A stretch of DNA of 64,000 bases, from the NCBI GenBank assembly GCA_020637615.1, contig JACKKC010000016.1, forward strand, positions 8,127 through 72,126, given 5' to 3'. Numbering within the stretch: the stretch's first letter is position 1; every line of letters starts with the position of its first letter. Positions 50,401 to 59,658 of this stretch are shown here, in pieces. This DNA comes from Rhodovulum sp. Its GTDB lineage: Bacteria > Pseudomonadota > Alphaproteobacteria > Rhodobacterales > Rhodobacteraceae. The position numbers and the translations under genes are program-made. The notes beneath the pieces were generated by a model, which saw only the letters and a list, made by a program, of their open reading frames with translations, did no database searches and had not been told where the DNA came from.

Positions 50401-50810
50401 GCGGAAGCGGCGAAAGCGGCGCGCCCATGCGCGACGGCGGCCCGGAAGGCGAGGGGGCGGAATCCCTCGCCGAGGTCCTGGCCTCGATCCGCGCGCTGGT
50501 CTCGGCGGAATCCCAGGCGCGGATCGCGGGCGAGGACGACACCGGCAAGGTCCTGATGCTGACGCCGCGCATGCGCGTCGACATGCCGGCGCGGGCGCAT
50601 TCCGGCGAGATCCTCTCCGAGGGGCTCGACACGCGGGCGCTGCGCCTGCAGGGCGCGCCGATCCTCGACGAGGAGGCGCTGCGCGACGTGGTCAATTCCA
50701 TCGTGCGCGAGGAGCTGCAGGGCGAGCTCGGCGACCGGATCAGCCGCAACCTGCGCAAGCTGATCCGCCGGGAACTCAGCCAGATGCTCGAGGAACGCCG
50801 CGAGCCATAG
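50397..50810 (+). CDS. DUF2497/PopZ-like protein
   Basis: This 137-aa protein has an N-terminal helix E-S-L-A-E-V-L-A-S-I-R-A-L-V-S-A-E, a variable acidic middle, and a C-terminal helical block I-L-D-E-E-A-L-R-D-V-V-N-S-I-V-R-E-E-L-Q then D-R-I-S-R-N-L-R-K-L-I-R-R-E. This is the PopZ/DUF2497 layout. In Caulobacter PopZ organises the cell pole; whether this short relative does so is unknown. GTG start overlaps the tolC stop (GTGA), and valS is the next gene. Confidence 0.7.
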   Translation: MSGSGESGAPMRDGGPEGEGAESLAEVLASIRALVSAESQARIAGEDDTGKVLMLTPRMRVDMPARAHSGEILSEGLDTRALRLQGAPILDEEALRDVVNSIVREELQGELGDRISRNLRKLIRRELSQMLEERREP

Positions 50811-51072
50811 GCCCGCGTCGCCGCGCCTGCCAGTGTTCTTCCCTTCTGCGGCTGTGGGGATGCACGGGCGGCGCGCGCCCGTGGTGGGCGCGAAGCGCCC
50901 GCCTGGGGGGCGGGCGGGCGCTGCCCGTGCTGGCGCACGGGCCGGGAATGCGGCGGCGACAGGCGCGACCGGAACGGTCGGCTTGGGAGGCCCGCCCGAT
51001 CCGGAGCCGACCCTTTCCCTCGGCGGCGGGCGGGGTTAAGAGACGGCCTCCGAACCAGCCGGACCGACAGCC
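50811..51072. other. Hairpin-rich gap before valS
   Basis: This 262-bp gap holds nested GC palindromes, including GGGCGC-GAA-GCGCCC (50886-50900) and a CGGGCGGCGCGCGCCCG tract near 50864. Some words (GCGAAGCGCCCGC, GGGCGCTGCCCG) recur in repeat family B, but the order and spacing are not conserved. No T-box or other amino-acid leader was recognised upstream of valS. Confidence 0.4.
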
Positions 51073-53967
51073 ATGCCGATGGAAAAGACCTTCGACGCCA
51101 GCGCGGCGGAGCCCCAGATCGCGGCCGCCTGGGAGGCCGCGGAGGCCTTCCGCGCCGGCGCCAACGCCAGGCCGGGCGCCGAGCCCTTCTGCATCCTGCT
51201 GCCGCCCCCGAACGTCACCGGCAGCCTGCACATGGGCCATGCCTTCAACCACACGCTCATGGACATCCTCACCCGCTGGCACCGGATGCGGGGCTTCGAC
51301 GTGCTCTGGCAGCCCGGCCTCGACCATGCCGGCATCGCGACGCAGATGGTGGTGGAGCGCGAGCTGGCGAAGGCCGGCAACATCGGCCGCCGCGACATGG
51401 GCCGCGAGGCCTTCGTCGCGAAGGTCTGGGAATGGAAGGAACGCTCGGGCGGCACGATCCTCGAGCAATGCCGGCGGCTCGGGGACAGCTTCGACCTCGA
51501 GCGCAACCGCTTCACCATGGACCCCGGCTTCCACGACGCGGTGCTGAAGACCTTCGTGGAATTCTACGAGAGGGGCCTGATCTTCCGCGGCAAGCGGCTG
51601 GTGAACTGGGACCCGCATTTCGAGACGGCGATCTCGGACCTGGAAGTGGAGCAGGTCGAGACCCGCGGCAATCTCTGGCGCCTGCGCTATCCGCTCGAGG
51701 ACGGCGCCAGCTACGAGCATCCCGTCGCCTGGGACGACGAAGGTCGGCCGACCGCCTTCGAGGCCCGCGACTATCTCGTCATCGCCACGACGCGGCCCGA
51801 GACCATGCTCGGCGACACCGGGGTCGCGGTGCATCCCGAGGATCCGCGCTACCGGCACCTCGTCGGCAAGACCGTGCGCCTGCCGCTGGTCGGCCGCTCG
51901 ATCCCGATCGTCGCGGACGAATACGCCGACCCGGAGAAGGGCACCGGCGCGGTCAAGATCACGCCGGCGCATGACTTCAACGACTGGGAGGTCGGCAAGC
52001 GCTGCGGCCTCGCGGCCATCAACGTCATGGACACCCGCGCCTGCATCGCGCTCAAGGACAATGCCGCCTTCCACGAGGGCATCGCGCCCGCCGACGAGCT
52101 GGCGGATTTCCACGGCCTCGACCGCTACGAGGCGCGCGACCTCATCGTCACCCTGGCGGAGGAACAGGGCTGGCTCGACGGCATCGACGCCGAGACCCAC
52201 ATGGTGCCCCACGGCGACCGCTCCAAGGTCGCCATCGAGCCCTTCCTCACCGACCAATGGTACGTCGACGCCGCGAAGCTCGCCGGCCCGGCGCTCGAAG
52301 CTGTGCGCGACGGCCGCACCCGCATCCTGCCCGAACGCGACGAGAAGACCTATTTCCACTGGCTGGAGAACATCGAGCCCTGGTGCATCTCCCGCCAGCT
52401 CTGGTGGGGCCACCAGATCCCGGTCTGGTATGGGCCATCACTTCCAGATCTTGGACTAGAAGGTCCGGATGAACTGCTGCCGTTCTGTGCGGAGACCAAT
52501 GATAAGGCTGCCGAGTTAGGCCGAGAATACTACTCGTCTAAACTCGGTCGTCACATCCACGTTTCTGCGAGCGATGTCGCTCTTGATAGTCCTCGGCCCG
52601 GGTTAAGGGCTCCAATTGGCGCAGGAATTGGAGAAGTTGGAAACGCGTTAGCTGAGATCCGACTCGTCCGCGACCCCGACGTGCTCGACACCTGGTTCTC
52701 CTCCGGCATCTGGCCGATCGGCACCATGGGCTGGCCCGAGGCGACGCCGGAGATGGCGCGCTACTACCCCTCCAGCGTGCTCGTCACCGGCTTCGACATC
52801 ATCTTCTTCTGGGTCGCCCGGATGATGATGATGCAGCTCGAGCTGACCGGCGAGGTGCCCTTCCGCGAGGTCTACATCCACGCCCTCGTCCGCGACGAGA
52901 AGGGCAAGAAGATGTCCAAGTCCTTGGGCAACGTGCTCGACCCGATCGAGCTCATCGACGAATACGGCGCCGATGCCGTGCGCTTCACCCTGACCGCCAT
53001 GGCGGCGATGGGCCGCGACCTGAAGCTCTCCAAGGACCGCATCGCCGGCTACCGCAACTTCGGCACCAAGCTCTGGAACGCCGCGCGCTTCGCCGAGATG
53101 AACGGCTGCCGCCCCGCCCCTGGCTTCGACCCGCGCGCCGTCACCCGGACCGCCAACAAGTGGATCGTCGGCGAGACCGGGCGGCTGCGCGAGACGCTGG
53201 ACGCGGCCCTTTCCGCCTATCGCTTCAACGACGCGGCGGCCGCACTCTATGCCCATGTCTGGGGCAAGGTCTGCGACTGGTACGTCGAGCTCGCCAAGCC
53301 GCTCTTCCAGGACGAGGCCTCGGCGGCGGAGACCCGCGCCACCATGGCCTGGGTGCTCGACCAGTGCCTGATCCTGATGCATCCTGTCATGCCCTTCATC
53401 ACCGAGGCGCTCTGGGGCCAGATGGCCGAGCGCGCGGGGCTGCTGGTCCACGCCGACTGGCCGGATTACGGCGCCGATCTGGTCGATGCCGCGGCCGATG
53501 CCGAGATGGGCTGGGTGATCGGGCTGATCGAGGAGATCCGCTCGGTGCGGGCGGAGATGCGCGTCCCGGCCGGGGCGAAGATCCCGCTGATCGAGCTCGA
53601 GCTCGCACCCGCCCAGGCGGCGGCGCTCGAGACCAACCGCGCGATGGTCGCGCGGCTGGGGCGGATCGAGCGCTTCGAGACCGCCGATGCCGCGCCGAAG
53701 GGCGCGGTGACCATCGCCCGCGAGGGCGGCACCTTCTGCCTGCCGCTGGCGGATGTCATCGACCTCGAGGCCGAGCGCGCGCGCCTCGCCAAGGCGCTGG
53801 AGAAGCTCCGCAAGGAAGCGCAGGGCCTGCGCGGCAAGCTCGCCAACGCCGCCTTCCTCGCCAATGCCCCCGAGGCCGTCGTCGACGAGAACCGCGCCCG
53901 GCTCGAGGCCGCCGAGGAGGAGGCCGCGATCCTCGCCGCCGCCGCCGCGCGGCTGGCGGGCCTGTGA
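51073..53967 (+). CDS. valS: Valyl-tRNA synthetase
   Basis: This 964-aa class I synthetase charges tRNA-Val and edits misactivated threonine. It has P-P-P-N-V-T-G-S-L-H-M-G-H (HIGH-type motif, residues 44-56), the CP1 editing domain (T-T-R-P-E-T-M-L-G-D near residue 240), K-M-S-K-S near residue 614, and a C-terminal coiled-coil tRNA-binding arm (residues ~880-955). An unusual segment near residues 454-530 (listed separately) has alien codon usage and extra length between W-W-G-H-Q-I-P-V-W-Y and D-V-L-D-T-W-F-S-S. The frame is continuous through it. Confidence 0.97.
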   Translation: MPMEKTFDASAAEPQIAAAWEAAEAFRAGANARPGAEPFCILLPPPNVTGSLHMGHAFNHTLMDILTRWHRMRGFDVLWQPGLDHAGIATQMVVERELAKAGNIGRRDMGREAFVAKVWEWKERSGGTILEQCRRLGDSFDLERNRFTMDPGFHDAVLKTFVEFYERGLIFRGKRLVNWDPHFETAISDLEVEQVETRGNLWRLRYPLEDGASYEHPVAWDDEGRPTAFEARDYLVIATTRPETMLGDTGVAVHPEDPRYRHLVGKTVRLPLVGRSIPIVADEYADPEKGTGAVKITPAHDFNDWEVGKRCGLAAINVMDTRACIALKDNAAFHEGIAPADELADFHGLDRYEARDLIVTLAEEQGWLDGIDAETHMVPHGDRSKVAIEPFLTDQWYVDAAKLAGPALEAVRDGRTRILPERDEKTYFHWLENIEPWCISRQLWWGHQIPVWYGPSLPDLGLEGPDELLPFCAETNDKAAELGREYYSSKLGRHIHVSASDVALDSPRPGLRAPIGAGIGEVGNALAEIRLVRDPDVLDTWFSSGIWPIGTMGWPEATPEMARYYPSSVLVTGFDIIFFWVARMMMMQLELTGEVPFREVYIHALVRDEKGKKMSKSLGNVLDPIELIDEYGADAVRFTLTAMAAMGRDLKLSKDRIAGYRNFGTKLWNAARFAEMNGCRPAPGFDPRAVTRTANKWIVGETGRLRETLDAALSAYRFNDAAAALYAHVWGKVCDWYVELAKPLFQDEASAAETRATMAWVLDQCLILMHPVMPFITEALWGQMAERAGLLVHADWPDYGADLVDAAADAEMGWVIGLIEEIRSVRAEMRVPAGAKIPLIELELAPAQAAALETNRAMVARLGRIERFETADAAPKGAVTIAREGGTFCLPLADVIDLEAERARLAKALEKLRKEAQGLRGKLANAAFLANAPEAVVDENRARLEAAEEEAAILAAAAARLAGL
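52433..52661 (+). other. Atypical-codon insert within valS
   Basis: Within these ~76 codons TTA occurs three times, CTA once, GGA about six times and AGT once, whereas adjacent valS sequence almost exclusively uses GC-ending codons. GC content falls to roughly half, against ~65% or more around it. The encoded S-K-L-G-R-H-I-H-V-S-A-S-D-V and A-P-I-G-A-G-I-G-E-V-G-N make this region longer than I expect for ValRS. Both junctions are abrupt and in frame. Confidence 0.75.
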
Positions 53968-53977
53968 TGGCCGCGCC

Positions 53978-55081
53978 ATGCGCCTGACCCCGCTCGCCGC
54001 GAGCCTGCCCGCCACGGTGCCCTTCGTCGGCCCGGAGACGCAGGAGCGCCGCCTCGGGCGGCCCTTCATCGCGCGCATCGGCGCCAACGAGAGCGTCTTC
54101 GGCCCCTCGCCGCGGGCCATCGCCGCCATGGCCGAGGCGGCGGCGCTGGCCTGGCGCTACGGCGACCCCGAGAACCACGACCTGAAGGCGGCGCTGGCGG
54201 CGCATCACGGGGTTCCCGCCGCCTGCATCGTGGTCGGCGAGGGCATCGACGCGCTGCTCGGCAATCTCGTGCGGCTGCTGGTCGGCCCCGGCACGCCGGT
54301 CGTCACCTCCGCGGGCGGCTATCCGACCTTCAACTACCATGTGACGGGCTTCGGCGGGCAGATCCTCACCGTGCCCTACCGGGGCGATTCCGAGGACCCG
54401 GAAGCGCTGCTGCTGACCGCCCGCAAGGCCGGCGCGCCGCTGGTCTATCTCGCCAATCCCGACAATCCGATGGGCAGCTGGCACGACGCCGGGCGCATCG
54501 GCGAGATGATCGCCCGGCTGCCCGGCCAGGCGGTGCTCTGCCTCGACGAGGCCTATGCCGATTTCGCGCCCCCGGGCGCCATCCCGCCGCTCGACCCCTC
54601 CGAGCCGCGGGTGATCCGCATGCGCACCTTCTCCAAGGCCCATGGCATGGCCGGGGCGCGCATCGGCTACGCCATCGGCCATCCCGAGCTGATCGCCGCC
54701 TTCGACCGGGTGCGCAACCATTTCGGGGTCAACCGCATCGCCCAGGCCGGCGCGCTGGCCTCCCTCGGCGACCCGGGCTGGCTGGCCTCGGTGGTGGGGA
54801 AGGTCGCCCGCTCCCGCGAAAGGCTCGCGGAGATCGCCGCGGCGAACGGCCTCGCGGCGCTGCCCTCGGCGACGAATTTCCTGGCCATCGACTGCGGGCG
54901 CGACGGCGCCTTCGCGCGGGCGGTGCTGGCGGAGCTGACCGCGGCGGGGATCTTCGTGCGCATGCCGGGCGTGGCCCCCCTCGACCGCTGCATCCGGGTG
55001 ACGGCAGGCGAAGACGCCGATCTCGAGGCCTTCGCCGCCGCGCTGCCCCAGGCCCTGTCCCGCGCCGCGGAACGGGGCTGA
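53978..55081 (+). CDS. Class I/II PLP-dependent aminotransferase (HisC-like)
   Basis: This 367-aa aminotransferase has the HisC-type pattern: N-E-S-V-F-G-P-S-P near residue 37, L-A-N-P-D-N-P-M-G near residue 160, C-L-D-E-A-Y-A-D-F near residue 188, and the PLP lysine in T-F-S-K-A-H-G-M-A-G-A-R-I-G-Y near residue 220. It could be histidinol-phosphate aminotransferase or a related enzyme; no his operon is nearby, so the substrate is left open. It starts 11 bases after valS. Confidence 0.88.
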   Translation: MRLTPLAASLPATVPFVGPETQERRLGRPFIARIGANESVFGPSPRAIAAMAEAAALAWRYGDPENHDLKAALAAHHGVPAACIVVGEGIDALLGNLVRLLVGPGTPVVTSAGGYPTFNYHVTGFGGQILTVPYRGDSEDPEALLLTARKAGAPLVYLANPDNPMGSWHDAGRIGEMIARLPGQAVLCLDEAYADFAPPGAIPPLDPSEPRVIRMRTFSKAHGMAGARIGYAIGHPELIAAFDRVRNHFGVNRIAQAGALASLGDPGWLASVVGKVARSRERLAEIAAANGLAALPSATNFLAIDCGRDGAFARAVLAELTAAGIFVRMPGVAPLDRCIRVTAGEDADLEAFAAALPQALSRAAERG

Positions 55082-55128
55082 GCGCCACTCGGGACGCCAT
55101 CCGGGCGGATCAACGAGCCCGGCGCCCT

Positions 55129-55462
55129 GTACCAACGGCCCTACCATCTGACCGACCCTGCGCTCCGAGGCCCAATATCGGGAGGGGGAGAAGGCCGCGC
55201 CCCGCGCGGTCCGCGGAGCATTCCCCCGGGCCGAAAAGGCGAGGCGCCGGTGGCGCCTTGCCCGGTCCGGTCGCCCGGAGGCGTCAGCCGCAGGGCGAGG
55301 GGGGTGCAACTTCACGGTCGGTTGAGGATCGGGGCGCGTCGGCCCCGAACGGTGCGCAAGGCGCGCCGGCCCCCCGCAGGGCCGGCGCGGCCCGATCGCC
55401 ACGGGTCGATCGGGCTGGGAATCCCGGCCCCGGGATGAGGGCCGACGGCCAGGGCCGCCCGC
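55129..55462 (+). repeat. Dispersed intergenic repeat family A, copy 2
   Basis: It shares ordered blocks with copies at 3262 and 26686, including GAAGGCCGCGCCCCGCGCGG, AGGCGAGGCGCCGGTGGCGC with CTTGCCCGGTCCGG following, TCGCCCGGAGGCG, GCCGCAGGGCGAGGG, GGTTGAGGATCGGG, GTGCGCAAGGCGCGCCGGCC and CACGGGTCGATCGGGCTGG. It fills most of the 482-bp gap between the convergent aminotransferase and DUF1269 genes. The remainder of the gap shows no gene. Confidence 0.82.
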
Positions 55463-55563
55463 ACTACCGTCATCGGTCCGGCGGAATGTGGTACAGGCCG
55501 CGCAAGACGCGGCCATTCCCTGTCCTGAGCAGCGGCCCCGGCCGAGCCGAAGGCCCGTCGGGA

Positions 55564-56085
55564 TCAGGACGCCGGTGCTTCCGCCGCCTCGGTCTTCATG
55601 TGCCCTTCGAGCGCCTCGCGCAGCCGCTCCTCGCGGGTGTGGTCGAGCGAGGTCTGCAGGATGCGCCCGCCGACGCCCTCGAGCTGGGGCAGGACCTTGT
55701 CGCCGGTGACCTTCTTGACCAGCACGAAGAGCACCGCCTCGCCGGGCTGGATGTCGTCGGCCGCGAGGCCCTTCATGAACTTGTCGTTGATGCCGACATC
55801 CGTGAGCGCGCCGGCCAGCGCACCCGCGCCCGCGCCGGCGGCGACGCCGAGCAGCGGATTGAGGAAGAGCACGCCGATCAGAAGGCCCCAGAAGCTGCCG
55901 CCCGCGGCGCCCGCGGCGGTGGTGTTCATCAGCTGGTTGAGCTTGACCTTGCCCGACTCGGTCTTGGTCGCGATCACCGCATCGCCGATGTCGATGATGT
56001 AATCCTTGGTCATGCCGAGGATCTTCTGCCGAACTTCCTCGGCCTTCTCTTCCGATGGGAATACCACCGCGATCAGATCTGCCAT
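55564..56085 (-). CDS. DUF1269-family membrane protein
   Basis: This 173-aa protein begins M-A-D-L-I-A-V-V-F-P-S-E-E-K-A-E-E-V and has a Gly/Ala-rich hydrophobic segment (G-S-F-W-G-L-L-I-G-V-L-F-L-N-P-L then A-A-G-A-G-A-G-A-L) near residues 62-90, followed by G-I-N-D-K-F-M-K-G-L. This is the DUF1269 pattern, often stress-linked, of unknown molecular role. Four bases (GGCG-type) before the ATG form GGGGGG, a likely ribosome-binding site. Confidence 0.87.
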   Translation of the reverse strand: MADLIAVVFPSEEKAEEVRQKILGMTKDYIIDIGDAVIATKTESGKVKLNQLMNTTAAGAAGGSFWGLLIGVLFLNPLLGVAAGAGAGALAGALTDVGINDKFMKGLAADDIQPGEAVLFVLVKKVTGDKVLPQLEGVGGRILQTSLDHTREERLREALEGHMKTEAAEAPAS

Positions 56086-56187
56086 GTCTCGCCCCCCTGG
56101 AAATGCAAATGCCGCCGGGAAACGCCCGGCGGCACAGAGGTAGTCGCGGTGGCCCGCCTCGTCAACGCCGCCGGGTCGGGGCAGGGC

Positions 56188-56418
56188 CTACTGGCAGGCC
56201 GCGGTCTGGGTCCCGGCCGCCGCGCCGAGCCCGGCGCCGGCCGCGGTGGCGAGCTGCTTGCCGGTGCCGCCGCCGATCTGGTTGCCGATGAGGCCGCCGA
56301 CCGCGGCGCCGCCCAGCACGCCGCCGGCGCATTGAAGTTCCTTGTTGGTCTGCGGATTGCTCGTGCAGCCGGCGACCAGCGCGGTGGCGAGCACGGCGAA
56401 GATAAGGCCCTGTTTCAT
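56188..56418 (-). CDS. Glycine-zipper lipoprotein
   Basis: This 76-aa small lipoprotein has signal peptide M-K-Q-G-L-I-F-A-V-L-A-T-A-L-V-A-G-C with a lipobox V-A-G-C near residue 18. A glycine-zipper segment follows (G-G-V-L-G-G-A-A-V-G-G-L-I-G-N-Q-I-G-G-G-T-G then A-A-G-A-G-L-G). Proteins of this YMGG/OsmB-like type sit in the outer membrane. GGAGACCGAG precedes ATG 56418, which is preferred over ATG 56442. Confidence 0.87.
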   Translation of the reverse strand: MKQGLIFAVLATALVAGCTSNPQTNKELQCAGGVLGGAAVGGLIGNQIGGGTGKQLATAAGAGLGAAAGTQTAACQ

Positions 56419-56495
56419 CTCGGTCTCCAATAGCCGGCGCAAATCCGCCGTCCGACGCTAGGCCTAGCGGTAATAATGCAGGATTTCCACATCAT

Positions 56496-57710
56496 TTATC
56501 CACCATCGGGCGATTTCGGCAGGCTGTCGCCGGCCCGCGCGATCACCCGCGCCGCCGCCTCAAGCGCGCCCGCGTCCCGGGGAGCCCCCAGGGCCTCGAG
56601 CCCGGCCTCGATGGTCGCCAGCGCCCCGAGCATCGTGGGCGGGTTCAGATGCCCCATGTGGCCGATGCGAAAGAGGCTGTCGCGATCCTGGTCGGGGCCG
56701 CAGAGGCCGACGCCGAGGGTGAGCCCGGCGGCCTCTGCGCACCAGGCGCGCAGCCGCGTCGCGAGCCCCGGCGCGGTGCGGATCGTGGTGACGGCATGGC
56801 TGCGCAGCCGCGGATCGGCGATGTTGAGCTCGAGCGCCCCGCCCCAGGTCTCCACCGCCGCCCAGATCGCGCGGGCAAAGACCCCGTGGCGCCGCCAGGC
56901 GTTCCCGAGCCCCTCCTCCTCGAGCAGCATGTCGAGGGCCTCGCGCAGGCCGAAGAGGTGATGCGTCGGCGCGGTGCCGCAGAACTGCTGGTAATATTCC
57001 TCCGGCGCGGTGCGCGGCCCCCAGTCCCAATAGGGGCTCTGGCAGGGGATGCGCGCCGCCTCGGCCCGGGCACCGTGAAAGGTGAAGGCGACGCCGGGCG
57101 GCGTCATCAGCCCCTTCTGGCAGGCGGCCAGCATCACGTCGACGCCGAGCGCGTCCATCTCGAAGGGCTCGCAGCCGAGGCTGGCGATGCAATCGACGGC
57201 GAAGAGCGCGGGATGCCCGGCCGCGTCGATCGCTGCGCGCAAGGCGGCCACGTCGTTGCGCACCCCCGAGGCCGTGTCGGTCTGGACGGTCAGCACCGCC
57301 TTGAGCGGCACGCCCTCCCGGTCCGCGCGCAGCCGCGCCTCCAGCCGTGCGGGATCGGCCGCGGCGCGGAAGCCGAAATCCATCACCTCCACCGCGATCC
57401 CCATGCGCCGCGCGGTCTCCGCCCAGCTCAGCCCGAAGCGCCCGGTCGAGAGCACGAGCACCCGGTCGCCGGGCGTGAAGAGATTCGCGACCGAGGCTTC
57501 CCAGACCGCATGGCCGTTGCCGATATAGACCGCGACCGCGCCGGCGGTCCCCGCGAGCCGCTTCAGGTCGGCCATCACCGTCGCCGTCATCCCGATCAGC
57601 GGCTCGCCGTAGATGTCGGGCGCGGCCCGGTGCATGGCCCGCAGGACCCGGTCGGGGATCATCGAGGGACCGGGCATGGCGGTCAGGTCGCGGCCGTGAT
57701 TGAGGGACAT
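56496..57710 (-). CDS. Serine/alanine-glyoxylate aminotransferase-family protein
   Basis: This 404-aa class V PLP aminotransferase has P-G-P-S-M-I-P-D-R-V near residue 13, Y-I-G-N-G-H-A-V-W-E-A near residue 62, F-A-V-D-C-I-A-S-L-G near residue 171, and the PLP lysine in A-C-Q-K-G-L-M-T-P-P-G near residue 202. Homologues transfer the amino group of serine or alanine to glyoxylate. The choice of donor is not readable. It is leftward and divergent from the ABC exporter. Confidence 0.9.
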   Translation of the reverse strand: MSLNHGRDLTAMPGPSMIPDRVLRAMHRAAPDIYGEPLIGMTATVMADLKRLAGTAGAVAVYIGNGHAVWEASVANLFTPGDRVLVLSTGRFGLSWAETARRMGIAVEVMDFGFRAAADPARLEARLRADREGVPLKAVLTVQTDTASGVRNDVAALRAAIDAAGHPALFAVDCIASLGCEPFEMDALGVDVMLAACQKGLMTPPGVAFTFHGARAEAARIPCQSPYWDWGPRTAPEEYYQQFCGTAPTHHLFGLREALDMLLEEEGLGNAWRRHGVFARAIWAAVETWGGALELNIADPRLRSHAVTTIRTAPGLATRLRAWCAEAAGLTLGVGLCGPDQDRDSLFRIGHMGHLNPPTMLGALATIEAGLEALGAPRDAGALEAAARVIARAGDSLPKSPDGG

Positions 57711-57854
57711 GGCGGGGGCTCCGGATCGGTGGCGGCGACACTACCGGGGCGCCCGGGCGGAGAAAATGCCGATTCCGCTTTGTCCGCCGGCGGTGCCCAT
57801 GCTAGGCCCGCCACCGGCCGGGACGCTGCCCGGCGCTGCCCGACCGGACCGCCC

Positions 57855-59609
57855 ATGCCCGACGCGCCCCAGCCCGATCCCGTGCCGGTGCGGCCCTATC
57901 TGCGGCTGTGGCGCGACTGGCTGGCGCCGCATTGGATGCTGATGACGCTGGCCATCGCCATGACCGTCGTCGTGGCAGCGGCGAACGGCGCCTATGCCAA
58001 GCTGATCCAGGTGGTCATGACCGCCTTCGAGGCCAAGGAGCAGGGCGCCGTCTGGTGGGCGCCGGCGGCGGTGCTTGCGCTCACGGCGGTCAACTCGACC
58101 GCCCAGTACCTGCGCGAGACGACGGCCACGCGCGCGGTCACGCGGGTCGAGACCGAGCTGCGCAAGAAGATGTTCGCGCGGCTGGTCGGCACCGATCTCG
58201 CCCGGCTCCAGACCGAGGCCCCGGCCGGGCTCGCGGCGCGGTTTTCCTCCGACATCAGCCTGGTGGGCGGCGCGGTCAAGGCGATCATGGGCGGCGTGAC
58301 CGGGATCCTCACCATCGTCTTCACCTTCTTCGTCATGCTCAGCATCGACTGGCAGTTGACCCTCGCGATCTTCGGCATCTTCTCGCTGGCGCTGGTGCCG
58401 GTGAACATCATCGGCAGCCGGCTGCGGCGGATCTCGCGGCGCACCCAGGCCGAGGTCGCCGCCATGTCCACGCAGGTGACCGAGGGCCTCGCGGGCATCC
58501 GCATGGCGCGGACCTACCGGCTCGAGGAACCGCTGTCGCGCAATGCCGACGGCATCTTCGAGAAGCTCTTCGGCCTGCGGATCCGCCAGAACCGCTGGCA
58601 GGCGCGCGTGGCCCCGGTGATGGAATTCCTGCTCGGAATCGCGATCGCGCTGCTGCTCTATCTCGTGGGCCGGCGCATCGCGGCCGGCACCATGAGCATC
58701 GCCGATTTCACCGGCCTCCTGACCGGCCTCGGCATCGTCGCGGGCCCCGCCCGCCGCCTCGGCGGCACCTTCGCCACGGCGGTGCAGGGACGGGCCGCGC
58801 TCGACCGGGTCTTCATGCTCTTCGATGTGGAGAACACCATCGTCGACGGCGCGCGCACGATCCCGCGGGCCATCGGCCAGGTGCGCTTCGAGGCCGTCTC
58901 CTTCGCCTATCCCGACGGCCACCGGGCGCTGGAGCAGGTGGATTTCACCGTCGAGCCGGGCATGAAGACCGCCCTGGTCGGCCGGTCCGGGGCGGGCAAG
59001 TCGACGGTCTTCAACCTGCTGCCCCGGCTCTACGACCCGACCGAAGGCCGCATCCTGATCGACGGCATCGACATCCGCGACCTGACGCTCGCGAGCCTGC
59101 GCGACCAGATCGCGGTGGTCAGCCAGGAATCGATCCTGCTCTCGGGCACGGTCGCCGAGAACATCGGCTTCGGCCGGCGTGGGGCCGAGCGGGCCGAGAT
59201 CGAGGCGGCGGCGCAGGCCGCCGCGGCGGACGAGTTCATCGCCGCCCTGCCGCGGGGCTACGACACGCGCATCGTCCCGAGCGAGCAGAGCTTCTCCGGC
59301 GGCGAGCGCCAGCGGCTCTCGATCGCCCGCGCCATCCTGCGCGACGCGCCGATCCTGCTGCTCGACGAGCCGACCTCCGCCCTCGACGCCGAATCCGAGG
59401 CGCAGATCCGCCTCGGCCTCGACCGCCTCGCGCGCGGCCGCACCACGCTGGTGATCGCGCACCGGCTCGCCACCGTGCTCGATTCGGACCTGATCCTGGT
59501 CATGGACCGCGGCCGGATCGTCGAGCGGGGCAGCCATGCCGAACTCATGGCGCTCGAAGGGCTCTATTCGGAGCTCTACGCGCTGCAATTCGCCGGAGCC
59601 GCCGGGTGA
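57855..59609 (+). CDS. ABC transporter, exporter type with fused ATPase (MsbA-like)
   Basis: This 584-aa half-transporter has six membrane helices in residues ~25-320 (including T-G-I-L-T-I-V-F-T-F-F-V-M-L-S-I near 150), then an ATPase with Walker A G-R-S-G-A-G-K-S-T near residue 377, Q-loop V-S-Q-E-S-I-L-L-S, signature S-F-S-G-G-E-R-Q-R-L near residue 477, Walker B I-L-L-L-D-E-P and H-loop V-I-A-H-R. It resembles lipid A or multidrug exporters; the substrate is not predictable. Confidence 0.92.
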   Translation: MPDAPQPDPVPVRPYLRLWRDWLAPHWMLMTLAIAMTVVVAAANGAYAKLIQVVMTAFEAKEQGAVWWAPAAVLALTAVNSTAQYLRETTATRAVTRVETELRKKMFARLVGTDLARLQTEAPAGLAARFSSDISLVGGAVKAIMGGVTGILTIVFTFFVMLSIDWQLTLAIFGIFSLALVPVNIIGSRLRRISRRTQAEVAAMSTQVTEGLAGIRMARTYRLEEPLSRNADGIFEKLFGLRIRQNRWQARVAPVMEFLLGIAIALLLYLVGRRIAAGTMSIADFTGLLTGLGIVAGPARRLGGTFATAVQGRAALDRVFMLFDVENTIVDGARTIPRAIGQVRFEAVSFAYPDGHRALEQVDFTVEPGMKTALVGRSGAGKSTVFNLLPRLYDPTEGRILIDGIDIRDLTLASLRDQIAVVSQESILLSGTVAENIGFGRRGAERAEIEAAAQAAAADEFIAALPRGYDTRIVPSEQSFSGGERQRLSIARAILRDAPILLLDEPTSALDAESEAQIRLGLDRLARGRTTLVIAHRLATVLDSDLILVMDRGRIVERGSHAELMALEGLYSELYALQFAGAAG

Positions 59610-59658
59610 ACCGTTGCGGCGCGGGCGCTCCGGCCTATCTTCGCCGGGAGGAGGCCCC

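Noticed and set aside
50850..50960. Third copy of repeat family B before valS
   Set aside because: Shares short GC words with B1 and B2, but block order and spacing differ; likely independent hairpins.
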